Assembly: GCF_005774735.1 (NCBI RefSeq)
Contig: NZ_VBUM01000012.1
Location: 1 to 50,304, forward strand
DNA from: Microbacterium sp. 5K110
GTDB lineage: Bacteria > Actinomycetota > Actinomycetes > Actinomycetales > Microbacteriaceae
Direction: 5' to 3'
DNA: 50,304 bases
Shown here: positions 17,532-26,221 of the stretch, in pieces
Position numbering within the stretch: the stretch's first letter is position 1
Layout of the letters: each line of letters opens with the position of its first letter
Notes under the pieces: model-generated
What the model saw: the letters and a program-made list of their open reading frames with translations, nothing else
Told to the model about the DNA's origin: nothing
Databases searched by the model: none
Program-made: the position numbers and the translations under genes

Positions 17532-18608
17532 GTGAGCCTGTTCAGCCCCACCACCGTCGGCGATGTCGACGTCCGCAACCGCGTGTCGCTCGCCCCGATG
17601 ACCCGCCTGCGCGCAAGCGCCGACGGCGTCCCCGGGCACCTCGTCGCGACTTACTACGCGCAGCGCGCGGGCATCGGTCTGCTGGTGACCGAGGGCGTGT
17701 TCCCGAGCGCCGAGTCGCGGGCGTACCCCGGTCAGCCGGGCATCGTCACCGACGAGCAGGCAGCCGGCTGGGCGAAGGTGGCGGATGCCGTGCACGCCGA
17801 GGGCGGAGCCGTCTTCATGCAGCTCATGAACGGCGGACGCGTCTCGCACCCGCTCCTCACCGGAACCGACCGCATCGTCGCCCCCTCGGCGATCGCGATC
17901 GAGGGCTCGACCCGCCTCGCCGACGGCACGAAGGTCGACTTCCCCGTGCCGCACGCCCTCGCGACGGAAGAGCTCGCCATCGTGCGCGACGAGTTCGTCG
18001 CCGCGGCCCGTCGAGCGGTGGATGCCGGCATCGACGGCGTCGAGCTCCACTCGGCCAACGGCTACCTGCTGCACGAGTTCCTCTCCCCCGCGTCGAACCA
18101 GCGCACCGACGCCTACGGCGGCTCTCCCGAGGCTCGTGCCCGGTTCGTCATCGAGGTCGCGCGGGCCGTGGCCGCCGAGATCGGCGCCGGTCGCGTCGGC
18201 ATCCGGATCTCGCCCGCCCACAACATCCAGGACGTGTGGGAGAAGGATGACGCCGAGACCCGCGCCACCTACGAGGCGCTGATCGCCGGGCTCGCGCCCC
18301 TGGGACTCGCGTACCTCAGCGTGCTGCACGCCGACCCCGCGGGCGAGCTGATCCAGGACCTCCGCCGCGCGTTCGGCGGCACGTTCATCGTGAACTCCGG
18401 CTTCTCGGTCGTCACGACGCGCGACGAGGCCGTCCAGGCCATCGACGACGACATCGCCGACCTCGTCGCCGTCGGCCGCCCCGCGATCGCCAACCCCGAC
18501 CTCGTCGCCCGCTGGGAGCAGGGCGCCAACGAGAACGAGGTGCACCAGCCCTCGGTCTACGGCGGAGACGAGCGCGGGTACACGGACTACCCGTTCCTCG
18601 AGGGCTGA
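17532..18608 (+). CDS. Old Yellow Enzyme family ene-reductase (NADH:flavin oxidoreductase)
   Basis: A 358-residue FMN TIM-barrel enzyme that reduces activated C=C bonds or nitro groups with NAD(P)H. Start GTG 17532 follows AAAGGA at seven bases. Family marks: SLFSPTTVGDVDVRNRVSLAPMTR at the N-terminus, the substrate-anion pair His173 and Asn176 in ELHSANGYLLHEFLSP, SNQRTDAYGGS, and the C-terminal flavin-phosphate loop DLVAVGRPAIANPDL. It belongs to the NemA/XenB-like classical group. The last 22 bp overlap the convergent SnoaL-like gene. The native substrate is unknown. Confidence 0.93.
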   Translation: MSLFSPTTVGDVDVRNRVSLAPMTRLRASADGVPGHLVATYYAQRAGIGLLVTEGVFPSAESRAYPGQPGIVTDEQAAGWAKVADAVHAEGGAVFMQLMNGGRVSHPLLTGTDRIVAPSAIAIEGSTRLADGTKVDFPVPHALATEELAIVRDEFVAAARRAVDAGIDGVELHSANGYLLHEFLSPASNQRTDAYGGSPEARARFVIEVARAVAAEIGAGRVGIRISPAHNIQDVWEKDDAETRATYEALIAGLAPLGLAYLSVLHADPAGELIQDLRRAFGGTFIVNSGFSVVTTRDEAVQAIDDDIADLVAVGRPAIANPDLVARWEQGANENEVHQPSVYGGDERGYTDYPFLEG

Positions 18609-19030
18609 GCGACGAGATTCGGGCCGACGTTCACCATCGACCCCATGCGGACGATGCGGCGACGGATGCGCAGGCCCGAGTCGGTCCGGACCGTCTCGTC
18701 GTCGTACCAGGCGTTCGCGATCGTGCCCGCGAGGTTGTCGCCCTCGAGCACGAGCGCGTCGCCGTAGGTGCGAGCGGTCAGGGGGTCGACCCCGGTGATG
18801 ACGGTGTTGGTCATGCGGTGGAGGGTCCGGCCGGCCGGGTCGTGCGTTTCCTGCATGAAGGCGCTGAAAGCGTCGCCGCTTTCCCAGCGCGCGAAGCCGA
18901 AATCGACTTCAGCGTCGTCGGTGAAGACGGTGCGGAAGAGGTCCCAATCCCGCGTGTCGATTCCGGTCGCGTACCGGTAGACGAGGTCGAGGACCTCGAA
19001 TCGCAGGTCGGCACTGATGGTGACGCTCAT
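18587..19030 (-). CDS. SnoaL-like (NTF2-fold) domain protein
   Basis: A 147-residue protein of the SnoaL/nuclear-transport-factor-2 fold, a group that includes small isomerases, hydratases and dehydratases. Features are the N-terminal helix with VLDLVYRYATGIDTRDWDLF, TVFTDDAEVDFG, the HRMTNTVI strand and the TARTYGDALV region. Start 19030 was chosen for AAAGGA four bases upstream. The 3' end overlaps the convergent ene-reductase gene by 22 bp. It lies downstream of a DsbA-like gene, possibly in one transcript. Activity cannot be assigned. Confidence 0.8.
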   Translation of the reverse strand: MSVTISADLRFEVLDLVYRYATGIDTRDWDLFRTVFTDDAEVDFGFARWESGDAFSAFMQETHDPAGRTLHRMTNTVITGVDPLTARTYGDALVLEGDNLAGTIANAWYDDETVRTDSGLRIRRRIVRMGSMVNVGPNLVAQPSRNG

Positions 19031-19137
19031 GGTGTCCTTTCGATTGTCGTTCACGGGTATTTCGGGAACGGTGCAGGCGCCATCGGCACAGACGATGGCG
19101 ACCCCGCCGCTCAGATCGCGAAGCGGGGGCGACGCCG

Positions 19138-19776
19138 TCATGCGTTCGCGACCTGGGCGAGGATGCTCTTCAGCTGGTCCACCTCGACCGCGCCGGGGAT
19201 CGCATAGGCGCCGTCGATGACCACGAACGGAACGCCGCGCGCTCCCAGCTCGTGGGCCGTGGCGGCATCCCGGTCGACGGCCTCCGCGAACTCGCGCGAC
19301 TCCAGCGCCCGTCGAGCGGATGCCACGTCGATCCCGACGTCGGCCGCGAGGTCGAGCAGCGACTCCACCGTGCCGATGTGCCGCCCCTCGGCGAAGTACG
19401 CGGCGTAGAGGCGGTCGCTGAGTGACGCCCGCGCTCCAACGGTCTCCGCGTAATGCAGCAATTCGAGCGCCAGATGCGAATTCGTGGGGCGAATTCTCTC
19501 GGGTTCGTACCCCAGCCCCTCCGCGGAGGCCGTCTTCTTCATCGCGGCGAACACGCGTTCCTGCTCGGCGGCATCCATTCCGCGGTTGGCCTCGAGATAT
19601 TCGCGAGCGTCGAAATCGACGGGGAAACCGGGCTGCAATTCGAAGGATCGATGCACCACGTCCACCTCCCCGGGAAAGTCCGCCAGCGCCTTCTTCCACC
19701 GGGCATCTCCGACGTAGCACCAGACGCACTGCACGTCGGACCACACCTCGATCCGCATCGGTCGGCTCTCTCGCAT
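19138..19776 (-). CDS. DsbA-family (FrnE-like) thiol oxidoreductase
   Basis: A 212-residue thioredoxin-fold protein of the FrnE/DsbA-like group. The active site is C17-V-W-C20 in VWSDVQCVWC; FrnE proteins usually have CPWC. The helical insertion contains RIRPTNSHLALELLHYAE, and the cis-Pro loop is ARGVPFVVIDGAYAIPGA. No signal peptide is visible, so it should be cytoplasmic. AGGAGG sits four bases before ATG 19776, an unusually strong site. The divergent TetR-type gene and the inverted repeat between them suggest that the regulator controls this gene. Confidence 0.9.
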   Translation of the reverse strand: MRESRPMRIEVWSDVQCVWCYVGDARWKKALADFPGEVDVVHRSFELQPGFPVDFDAREYLEANRGMDAAEQERVFAAMKKTASAEGLGYEPERIRPTNSHLALELLHYAETVGARASLSDRLYAAYFAEGRHIGTVESLLDLAADVGIDVASARRALESREFAEAVDRDAATAHELGARGVPFVVIDGAYAIPGAVEVDQLKSILAQVANA

Positions 19777-19814
19777 GGTTCCTCCTGGCTGGCATCCGTC
19801 CGGCAGCGGACGTA

Positions 19815-19860
19815 AAGTGGGGGGTGGCTCCGTTTCACAATATGGGGTCACCCCCCACTT
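19815..19860. promoter_or_regulatory. Inverted-repeat operator between the DsbA-like and TetR genes
   Basis: AAGTGGGGGGTG (19815-19826) is repeated as an exact inverted copy CACCCCCCACTT (19849-19860), separated by 22 bp, in the 92-bp divergent gap. The arms' inner and outer edges would overlap promoters in both directions, and CAATAT (about 19838) could be a -10 for the TetR-type gene. This is a natural binding target for the adjacent TetR-family protein. Confidence 0.6.
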
Positions 19861-19868
19861 GTCAAAGA

Positions 19869-20471
19869 ATGGATGCCATGGCCAGGCCCCTCCGCGCAGA
19901 TGCCCGCCGCAACTACGACGCGATCGTCCAGGCGGCGGTGGAAGAAGTCGGATCACGGGGGGCGACGGCATCCCTCGAAGACATCGCGAAGCGCGCGGGC
20001 GTCGGATCGGCGACCCTGCACCGCCACTTCCCCACCCGCAATCTGCTGCTGCAGGCCGTCTTCGCCGACGGTATTGCGGCGCTGGCCTCCCGCGCGTCCG
20101 ACCTGGCGCAGGAACGCGATGCCGGAAGCGCCCTGCGCACCTGGCTGTCGGAGCTCGCGGCCTACAGCGCGAGCACGCGCGGCCTCGCCGACACTCTCGA
20201 CCTGTCCGCCGGGGTCGACGCCGACCCCGACATGCACACGTGCGAGATCCTGCTGCTGGGGGCGGCCACCACCCTGCGGGATGCCGCGGCGAGCGCCGGC
20301 GCGATCCGCCGCGACGTCGGCGCGTACGACCTGCTGTCGCTCGTCAACGCGATCTCGCTCGAGGCCCGGAACCACACCGATCCCGAGGCGTTCGCGACCC
20401 GTCTGCTCGACCTCGCGTTCGACGGCATCTCCCGTTCGACGCCATCTCCCGCGACGGACAGTCGCACCTGA
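19869..20471 (+). CDS. TetR-family transcriptional regulator
   Basis: About 200 residues. The start is ATG 19869 or 19878; neither has a strong ribosome site. The DNA-binding domain is near residues 15-55: AIVQAAVEEVGSRGATASLE then DIAKRAGVGSATLHRHFPTR. The C-terminal half is an all-helical ligand domain of the group ending with LLSLVNAISLEA and a short LLDLAFDGI helix. It is divergent from the DsbA-like/SnoaL-like pair and convergent with the MFS gene. Probably a repressor of the divergent genes and itself. Confidence 0.9.
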   Translation: MDAMARPLRADARRNYDAIVQAAVEEVGSRGATASLEDIAKRAGVGSATLHRHFPTRNLLLQAVFADGIAALASRASDLAQERDAGSALRTWLSELAAYSASTRGLADTLDLSAGVDADPDMHTCEILLLGAATTLRDAAASAGAIRRDVGAYDLLSLVNAISLEARNHTDPEAFATRLLDLAFDGISRSTPSPATDSRT

Positions 20472-20497
20472 TTGGGGCGCGTCGCCGGGCGGGCCGG

Positions 20498-21745
20498 TCA
20501 GGACCGACGTGCCCTTCCCAGCGTCAGCCAGGCGAAGAGCACGCAGACGAGAACCGTGGCCCCGAGGACGGCCGAGGCCGAGCGGGGATCGAGCGAGTCC
20601 GCGAGCACCCCGAAGACCGGCGCGCCGACGGGGATGCCGATGAGGAGGAAGACCGAGAACACCGCGGACACCCGCCCACGGAGCTCCGCGGTCGCGCGCG
20701 CCTGGACCGTGCTGCCGGATTGCGTGACCAGCATCATCGCGGCGAACCCGGCCGCGACGAGGGTGCCCATGTAGACCGCGATGTTCGGGCTGGCCAGCGC
20801 GAGGATCGCGAGCACCCCCACTCCCACGGCCCCCCATCGCACCAGGACGACGGACGTGCTGTTGCGCCAGGCGGCGACGAGGGCGCCCGCGATCGTGCCG
20901 ACCGCGAGGGCCGTCGCGGCCAGCCCCACCTGCTCGGGGCCGGCATCGAAATCCTCCGTGAGGATCAGCGTCGCGAAGGTGACGAAGTTCGGCCCGACGA
21001 GTCCCCCCACGGCGGCGATGACGAGCACCTCGGGGAGGACCGGGTCGCGTTTGATGAACGCGAGCGCGGGCCCGAGCCCCCTCGACACGGATGCCACGAC
21101 CGCGTGGCGCGGCCCTCCCAGCGTCGCGAGGACGATGGCGAATCCCCCGAACAGCGCGGCCCCCACCGCAAACGGCAGAACGAACCCCGTTGACGCCACC
21201 AGCACGCCCCCGACGGCGGGGCCGACGAAGCGACCCAGCTGGAGGAAGAGGGCGTTGAGGCTGACGGCGTTCGCGATCCGACCCGTGGACACGAGGTCGA
21301 CGACGACGGCCGATCGCATCGTCTGCTCCATGAGAGAACCGAGGCCGAAGAGAGCGGCGAGGACGAGCACCGAGGTGATCGAGGCGAGGCCGAGGGCGAT
21401 GAAGACCGCTTGCGTCGTGGCTACGGTCATCATCACCAGTTCGCCGACCATCAGCACCCGTCGGGGGCCGATGCGGTCGGCCAGCACTCCCGTCCACGGC
21501 CCGAACAGCAACAACGGGAGCGACTGGATTGCGAGCGTGAGTCCCAGCAGCGCGCCGCTCCCGCCGGAGAGCTCGAGGATGAGCAGGGACTGCGAGAGCT
21601 GGATCATCCAGCTTCCCGTGTAGGCGAACTGCGCTCCGAGCGCGTACCGGCGGAATCTCAGGTCGGCGAAAGACGAGAACATGCGCGCCAGGGTGGCGAG
21701 GAGCCCGCGACCGGCAGACTCCTCGCCGTACGTGCCCTGCGTCAC
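20498..21745 (-). CDS. MFS transporter
   Basis: A 415-residue major facilitator with about twelve hydrophobic segments. The loop 2-3 signature is visible as GVLADRIGPRRVLMVGE, and the C-terminal half begins near LGPALAFIKRDPVLPE. The start is taken as GTG 21745, whose GTGA overlaps the nitrilase stop by four bases; upstream open frame is not protein-like. It resembles the enterobactin-exporter/MFS_3 group, but substrate and direction are unknown. It is the last gene of the amidase-ABC-nitrilase operon, suggesting export of a product or by-product. Confidence 0.88.
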   Translation of the reverse strand: MTQGTYGEESAGRGLLATLARMFSSFADLRFRRYALGAQFAYTGSWMIQLSQSLLILELSGGSGALLGLTLAIQSLPLLLFGPWTGVLADRIGPRRVLMVGELVMMTVATTQAVFIALGLASITSVLVLAALFGLGSLMEQTMRSAVVVDLVSTGRIANAVSLNALFLQLGRFVGPAVGGVLVASTGFVLPFAVGAALFGGFAIVLATLGGPRHAVVASVSRGLGPALAFIKRDPVLPEVLVIAAVGGLVGPNFVTFATLILTEDFDAGPEQVGLAATALAVGTIAGALVAAWRNSTSVVLVRWGAVGVGVLAILALASPNIAVYMGTLVAAGFAAMMLVTQSGSTVQARATAELRGRVSAVFSVFLLIGIPVGAPVFGVLADSLDPRSASAVLGATVLVCVLFAWLTLGRARRS

Positions 21746-22638
21746 GGAAGGGGCAGAGCCGCGAGCGGATCCGCGTCGAAGATCCGGCGTACGCGCGACA
21801 GGTCGATCTCGGCGACGAGGATGCCGTCGTGGTCGTGCGCGAGAGGCTCGACGACATCCTGGCCGTCGGGGCCGAAGATGTGCGTGGCTCCACCGCCGAC
21901 GCTGATCTTGCCGGCCCGTTCCGGCGTGTCCGAGTACCGCTGCGCGAACTCCTCGCCGATCACCTGCGTCGGCGCGACGACGAACATGCCGCCTTCGGCT
22001 GCGTAGAAGCTCGTCGCCCCCATGTTCACCTTGGCGCCCATCGTGACGACCTCGGGGACCAGCCCGAACGCGGGCCACGCGGCCACGTGGATCTCCTCAC
22101 CCAGCCCGTACATCACATGACGGAGCATCGGTCGCTTGTGCTCCGAGCAGTTCAGCGCGCCGATCGTTCCGATACTCGTGTCCGTGACGACGAGGTTGGT
22201 CTCGGGGTCGCCCGGGGCGAAGAACGAACCCTCGACCGACGACGGCTTGAGCTTGCGGCGCGCGAGAACCGTCGCGCCGGTCTCGTCGATGATCCACTGC
22301 GCCATGTAGATGCGGCCGGCGTCATCGCGTTCGCTCAGACCGAGGACGACCTGGATGCCGTGCTCGGCCGCGGCATCCGCGATGCGAACGTGCTCGGGCC
22401 CGCCGTGCACCGCCGAGTTGGCGATGTAGTGCTCCCGCTGGTCCGCCTGCCACTCGTCCGTCCCGAGCCAGAGGAACACCGGGTAGCCCGGGAGCCACAC
22501 CTCGGGGAACGCGATCAGGTCGGCGCCGGCGGCGGCCGCCTCCGCGATCAGTGTCAGCGTTTTCTGCGTCGTCGCCTCGAGATCGAACCACACGGGCTCG
22601 CTCTGTACGGCCGCGACGGTGAATCGACGTTCGCTCAT
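21742..22638 (-). CDS. Nitrilase-superfamily C-N hydrolase
   Basis: A 298-residue nitrilase-branch enzyme. The triad is Glu46 in AFPEVWLPGYP, Lys in LARRKLKPS and Cys164 in GALNCSEHKRP. The PEVW-PGYP and RRKLKPS motifs point to true nitrilases or cyanide-hydratase-like enzymes, whose nucleophile is normally followed by Trp (CWEH); here it is Ser. The length is slightly under the usual 310-370 because the C-terminal extension is short. Start ATG 22638 overlaps the ATPase gene stop by four bases. Its place in a transporter-amidase operon supports a role on an imported nitrile or amide. Confidence 0.88.
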   Translation of the reverse strand: MSERRFTVAAVQSEPVWFDLEATTQKTLTLIAEAAAAGADLIAFPEVWLPGYPVFLWLGTDEWQADQREHYIANSAVHGGPEHVRIADAAAEHGIQVVLGLSERDDAGRIYMAQWIIDETGATVLARRKLKPSSVEGSFFAPGDPETNLVVTDTSIGTIGALNCSEHKRPMLRHVMYGLGEEIHVAAWPAFGLVPEVVTMGAKVNMGATSFYAAEGGMFVVAPTQVIGEEFAQRYSDTPERAGKISVGGGATHIFGPDGQDVVEPLAHDHDGILVAEIDLSRVRRIFDADPLAALPLP

Positions 22639-23489
22639 GGGGTGTTTCCTTTCGAAGCCGCGTCGAGGAGGCGGAATTCCGTCCTGCGTTCGCGTTGGCG
22701 GATGGGGTCGGGGACAGGGGATGCCATGATCAGGCGCTGGGTGTATTCCTGCGTCGGCTGGGCGGTCACGGCATCCGCCGGACCGGATTCGACGATGCGG
22801 CCGGCCTCGAGCACGGCGACATCGTGGGCCATGTGCCGCACCACGGCGAGATCGTGGGAGATGAAGAGGTACGTGAGCCCGAGTTCCCGCTGAAGGTCGA
22901 GGAGCAGGTTCAGCACGGTCGCCTGTGTCGAGAGATCCAGCGCGCTCGTGGGCTCGTCGCAGACGATCAGCTCGGGGTCGACCGCGAGGGCCCGCGCGAT
23001 CGCGATCCTCTGCCGCTGCCCGCCGGAGAAGTCCCGTGGGAGGCGCCGGGCGGCATCCGTGGGAAGGCCGACGTGATCGAGAAGGCCCCGGACCTTCGCC
23101 CCCGCGTCCACGGACGACAGCCGCTGGTGGAACTCCAGCGGCTCGCGAAGCGACTCCTCGATCGTCTTCGTCGGGTTGAGGGAGCTGTACGGGTCCTGGA
23201 AGATCATCTGGATGCGAGAACTCATCTCCCGACGGGCTCGCTTCGCGGTTCCGGCGAGATCGTTCCCTTCGAAGAGGATGCGGCCCCGGGCCGGACGGAC
23301 GAGACCGACGACCGCGCGGCCGATGGTGGATTTTCCCGATCCGGACTCGCCGACCAACCCCAGGGTCTTGCCGCGGGCGATCGAGAGGTTCACGCCGCTG
23401 ACCGCGCGGTGGAGGCGGGTGCGCAGTCCCCGCCGCCGGTAGGTCACGTCGAGTTCCTGGATGTCGAGGAGGACCGTCTTGTCGTTCAT
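22635..23489 (-). CDS. Peptide/nickel-type ABC transporter ATPase (DppF/OppF-like)
   Basis: A 284-residue ATPase. Walker A is GESGSGKST (about 49-57), the Q-loop is MIFQDPYSSLNP, the signature is FSGGQRQRIAIARAL, and Walker B is LIVCDEPTSALD, followed by the H-loop ISHDLAV. The YTQRLI C-terminal piece is typical of oligopeptide-type ATPases. It partners with the ATPase domain of the fused permease-ATPase upstream (four-base overlap) to power the permease pair. Confidence 0.93.
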   Translation of the reverse strand: MNDKTVLLDIQELDVTYRRRGLRTRLHRAVSGVNLSIARGKTLGLVGESGSGKSTIGRAVVGLVRPARGRILFEGNDLAGTAKRARREMSSRIQMIFQDPYSSLNPTKTIEESLREPLEFHQRLSSVDAGAKVRGLLDHVGLPTDAARRLPRDFSGGQRQRIAIARALAVDPELIVCDEPTSALDLSTQATVLNLLLDLQRELGLTYLFISHDLAVVRHMAHDVAVLEAGRIVESGPADAVTAQPTQEYTQRLIMASPVPDPIRQRERRTEFRLLDAASKGNTP

Positions 23490-25222
23490 CGCGACTCCAT
23501 CAGGGCGTTCAAGGTGGGCAGCGCGGTGAGCGGGACACGTCCGTAGGGGTTCGCCGCCAGAAGGGCCCGCGTGTACGGGTGCGTCGGCGAGGCGAAGAGC
23601 TCTTCGACCGGCGCCTCCTCGACGACAGACCCGTTGCGCATCACGACGGCGCGATCGGCGATGTCGGCGACGACCCCGAAGTCGTGCGTCACGAGGACCA
23701 GCGCCATCCCGGTGCTCTCGGTGAGCGAGCGCAGGAGCAGCAGGATCTCCGCCTGCACCGTGACATCGAGCGCGGTCGTCGGCTCATCGGCGATCAGAAG
23801 CGTGGGTTCGCCGGCGAGGGCCATGGCGATGCACACGCGCTGGGCCATGCCACCGGACAGCTGATGCGGGTACGACGCGGCGACGCCCGCGGCATCCCGC
23901 AGATTGACCTTCGTCAGGAGCTCCATCACCCGCGCGCGAACCTGAGGGCGCGGCACGATGCGGTGCGTCTCGAGGACCTCACTGATCTGGCTGTAGACGG
24001 TGCGGACGGGGTCCAGCGCGACCATGGGTTCTTGGCCGATGTAGGCCAGACGAGTCCCGCGGATCCGGTTGAGCTGCGCATCGGTTCGTCCGAGCAGTTG
24101 CTGCCCCTCGAATCGGATGCTCCCGCCGTCCACCTCGACGCCGCGAGGGATGAGCCCGAGGATCGCCATCGCGGTCATGGTCTTGCCGCTGCCGGATTCC
24201 CCGACCAGAGCCACGCGTTCACCGGCTCGGACGGAGAGATCGACCCCGTGGAGGATCGTGGCCCCGCCGTCGGTCGCGACGCGAACGGTCAGGTCTCGCA
24301 CGTCGAGGACGCCGTCGGCCTCGCCCGACTCCGTGATGCGGAGCGGTCGCTTCCGCAGGGTGGGCCGCCACGGCGCGCCGGAGACCTGTGCTCCGCGGAG
24401 CCGCGAACGCAGGTGGTCGCCGATGACGGCGAACGAGAGCACCGTGAAGACGATGACGAGTCCCGAGGGGACCATGAGCCACGGCTGGCGGTTGATGGCG
24501 GCGCTCGCGTCACTGACGAGTCCGCCCCAGCTGGGCGCGGGCGGTGGCGTCCCGAGCCCGAGGAAGTTCAGTCCCGACTCGGTCAGCATGGCGATACCCA
24601 GGATCACGCTGGCCTGTACGAGAACCGGCGTGACGATGTTCGGTGCCACGTGCCGCAAGAGGATGCGATGTTCCGGCAGGCCCGAGACGCGGGCGGCGTC
24701 GACGTAAGCCTCGGCGCTGGCTGACCTCGCGGCATCCCGCGACAGTCGGTAGAAGACCGGGCTGGTGATGAGTCCGAACACGGCCATCGCGCTGTAGATG
24801 TTGCGACCGGTCATCGCCAGGATCGCGAGAAGCAGCACGATCACAGGCACGCTCTGCACCACGTCGAAGACGCGGGAGATCACCGTGTCGACCGCGCGGC
24901 TGGAGTATCCGGCGATCAGCCCGAGTGATACGCCGATCGTCGCGGCCACCAGAACCGCCTCCGTGGCGCTCAAGAGGCTCACCCGGCCGCCGTAGAGCAG
25001 ACGAGAGAGGACGTCGCGGCCGAGCGCATCCGTGCCGAGAGGATGCACCAGCGAGGGAAGCTGCATGGCGCTGGAGAGGTCCTGCTGGATGGGATCGTGT
25101 CCCGTGAAGAGCGGCGCACCGAAGCACCCGACGACGATCACGATCAGCCAGAGGGCCGCCAGCGCGAGACCGAACGTCGGACGCGGAAGGCGGGGGCGAC
25201 GGGAAGCGGAGGAGGATGCCAT
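23486..25222 (-). CDS. Fused peptide-type ABC permease and ATPase (DppC-DppD fusion)
   Basis: A 578-residue protein. Residues 1-285 form a DppC-like permease: N-terminal [41 protein letters not shown], and the EAA-type loop [20 protein letters not shown]. Residues 305-570 form a DppD-like ATPase: Walker [10 protein letters not shown], signature [15 protein letters not shown], Walker [14 protein letters not shown]-loop VTHDFG. There is no stop or restart between the halves. Fusing the two enforces 1:1 stoichiometry; other fusions of this kind occur in Actinobacteria. It follows the DppB-like gene by four bases. Confidence 0.92.
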   Translation of the reverse strand: MASSSASRRPRLPRPTFGLALAALWLIVIVVGCFGAPLFTGHDPIQQDLSSAMQLPSLVHPLGTDALGRDVLSRLLYGGRVSLLSATEAVLVAATIGVSLGLIAGYSSRAVDTVISRVFDVVQSVPVIVLLLAILAMTGRNIYSAMAVFGLITSPVFYRLSRDAARSASAEAYVDAARVSGLPEHRILLRHVAPNIVTPVLVQASVILGIAMLTESGLNFLGLGTPPPAPSWGGLVSDASAAINRQPWLMVPSGLVIVFTVLSFAVIGDHLRSRLRGAQVSGAPWRPTLRKRPLRITESGEADGVLDVRDLTVRVATDGGATILHGVDLSVRAGERVALVGESGSGKTMTAMAILGLIPRGVEVDGGSIRFEGQQLLGRTDAQLNRIRGTRLAYIGQEPMVALDPVRTVYSQISEVLETHRIVPRPQVRARVMELLTKVNLRDAAGVAASYPHQLSGGMAQRVCIAMALAGEPTLLIADEPTTALDVTVQAEILLLLRSLTESTGMALVLVTHDFGVVADIADRAVVMRNGSVVEEAPVEELFASPTHPYTRALLAANPYGRVPLTALPTLNALMESR

Positions 25223-25226
25223 GAGG

Positions 25227-26162
25227 TCACCGCACTTTCGGGTTGAGCCAGGCGACGATGACGTCGCTGATGAGGTTCACGACGATCACGAGAAGAGCCA
25301 TGACGAGCACGAGCGCCTGCATGAGCGGGAGGTCGAGACGGTTGACGGCCTCGAAGATGAGGCTGCCGAGCCCGGGGAGTCCGAAGACCTGCTCGATCAC
25401 GACGACGTTGCCGAGCATCGTGATGAATTGCAGGCCGACGACGGCGATGATCGGTCCGGCCGCGTTGCGGAGGAGATGACCCCACACGATCGAGCGGGGG
25501 CTGATCCCCTTCGCCCTCAGCGTGCGCACGAACTCCTGGTTCATGAGGCCGAGCATCGCCGCCCGGGTCTGCAGTGCGACCGCGGCGGTCGCTCCGGCCG
25601 CCAGCGCGACGGCGGGAAGGATGATGTACCGCGCCCATTTGCCCGGGTCGTCGAACAGGTCGGTGTAGCCCGACGGAGGAAGGACGCGCAGCCAGATGGC
25701 GAACACGATCACGATGACGAGACCGAGCCAGAAGCCCGGCACCGACATGCCCAGGGTCACCACGACCTGCGCGACGCGATCCAGTGCCCCACCTCGCACG
25801 GCGGCCGCCGCCCCCAGGGAGACGCCGACGAGGACGGTCAACACGGTGGCGGCGCACGCGAGCGACAGCGTCACGCCGATGCGACCCGCGACGACGTCCG
25901 CGACGGGCTGCGACGAGAAGTAGCTCTGCCCGAGGTCGCCGGTGAGGGCGGACCCGAGCCACTGCGCGTACCTTTCCCCGATCGGCAGGTCCAGGCCCAG
26001 CTGCGAGCGCAGGGCGGCGATCTGCTCCGCGGACGCGGACTCGCCCAGGATCGCCGTGGCGGGGTCACCGGGGAGAAAAGGCACCAGGAGGAAGGTGAGG
26101 AGCGAAACGACGAAGAGGATGGGGAGGGCGAGGGCGATCCGTCGCCCGATCACAGCGAGCAT
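25227..26162 (-). CDS. Peptide/nickel-type ABC permease (DppB-like)
   Basis: A 311-residue permease. The N-terminus MLAVIGRRIALALPILFVVSL is the typical first helix; LPGDPA, an external domain with LGLDLPIGERYAQWLGSAL and GDLGQSYFS follow. The cytoplasmic loop near EFVRTLRAKGISPRSIVWGH is the EAA-type coupling helix. It forms the channel with the permease half of the fused protein downstream. A large hairpin separates it from the upstream binding-protein gene. Confidence 0.93.
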   Translation of the reverse strand: MLAVIGRRIALALPILFVVSLLTFLLVPFLPGDPATAILGESASAEQIAALRSQLGLDLPIGERYAQWLGSALTGDLGQSYFSSQPVADVVAGRIGVTLSLACAATVLTVLVGVSLGAAAAVRGGALDRVAQVVVTLGMSVPGFWLGLVIVIVFAIWLRVLPPSGYTDLFDDPGKWARYIILPAVALAAGATAAVALQTRAAMLGLMNQEFVRTLRAKGISPRSIVWGHLLRNAAGPIIAVVGLQFITMLGNVVVIEQVFGLPGLGSLIFEAVNRLDLPLMQALVLVMALLVIVVNLISDVIVAWLNPKVR

Positions 26163-26182
26163 CGTGCCTCCTTTCGAGGAAG

Positions 26183-26216
26183 GGGTGGTGAGCGGAGGGC
26201 GCTCCGCTCACCACCC
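26183..26216 (-). terminator. Perfect 15-bp stem-loop between binding protein and permease genes
   Basis: GGGTGGTGAGCGGAG (26183-26197) pairs without mismatch with CTCCGCTCACCACCC (26202-26216) around GGCG. It fills most of the 59-bp gap after the binding-protein stop. Such intercistronic hairpins after a binding-protein gene often block 3' decay or partially terminate, leaving more binding protein than permease. An attenuator role is inferred. Confidence 0.7.
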
Positions 26217-26221
26217 GGTCG

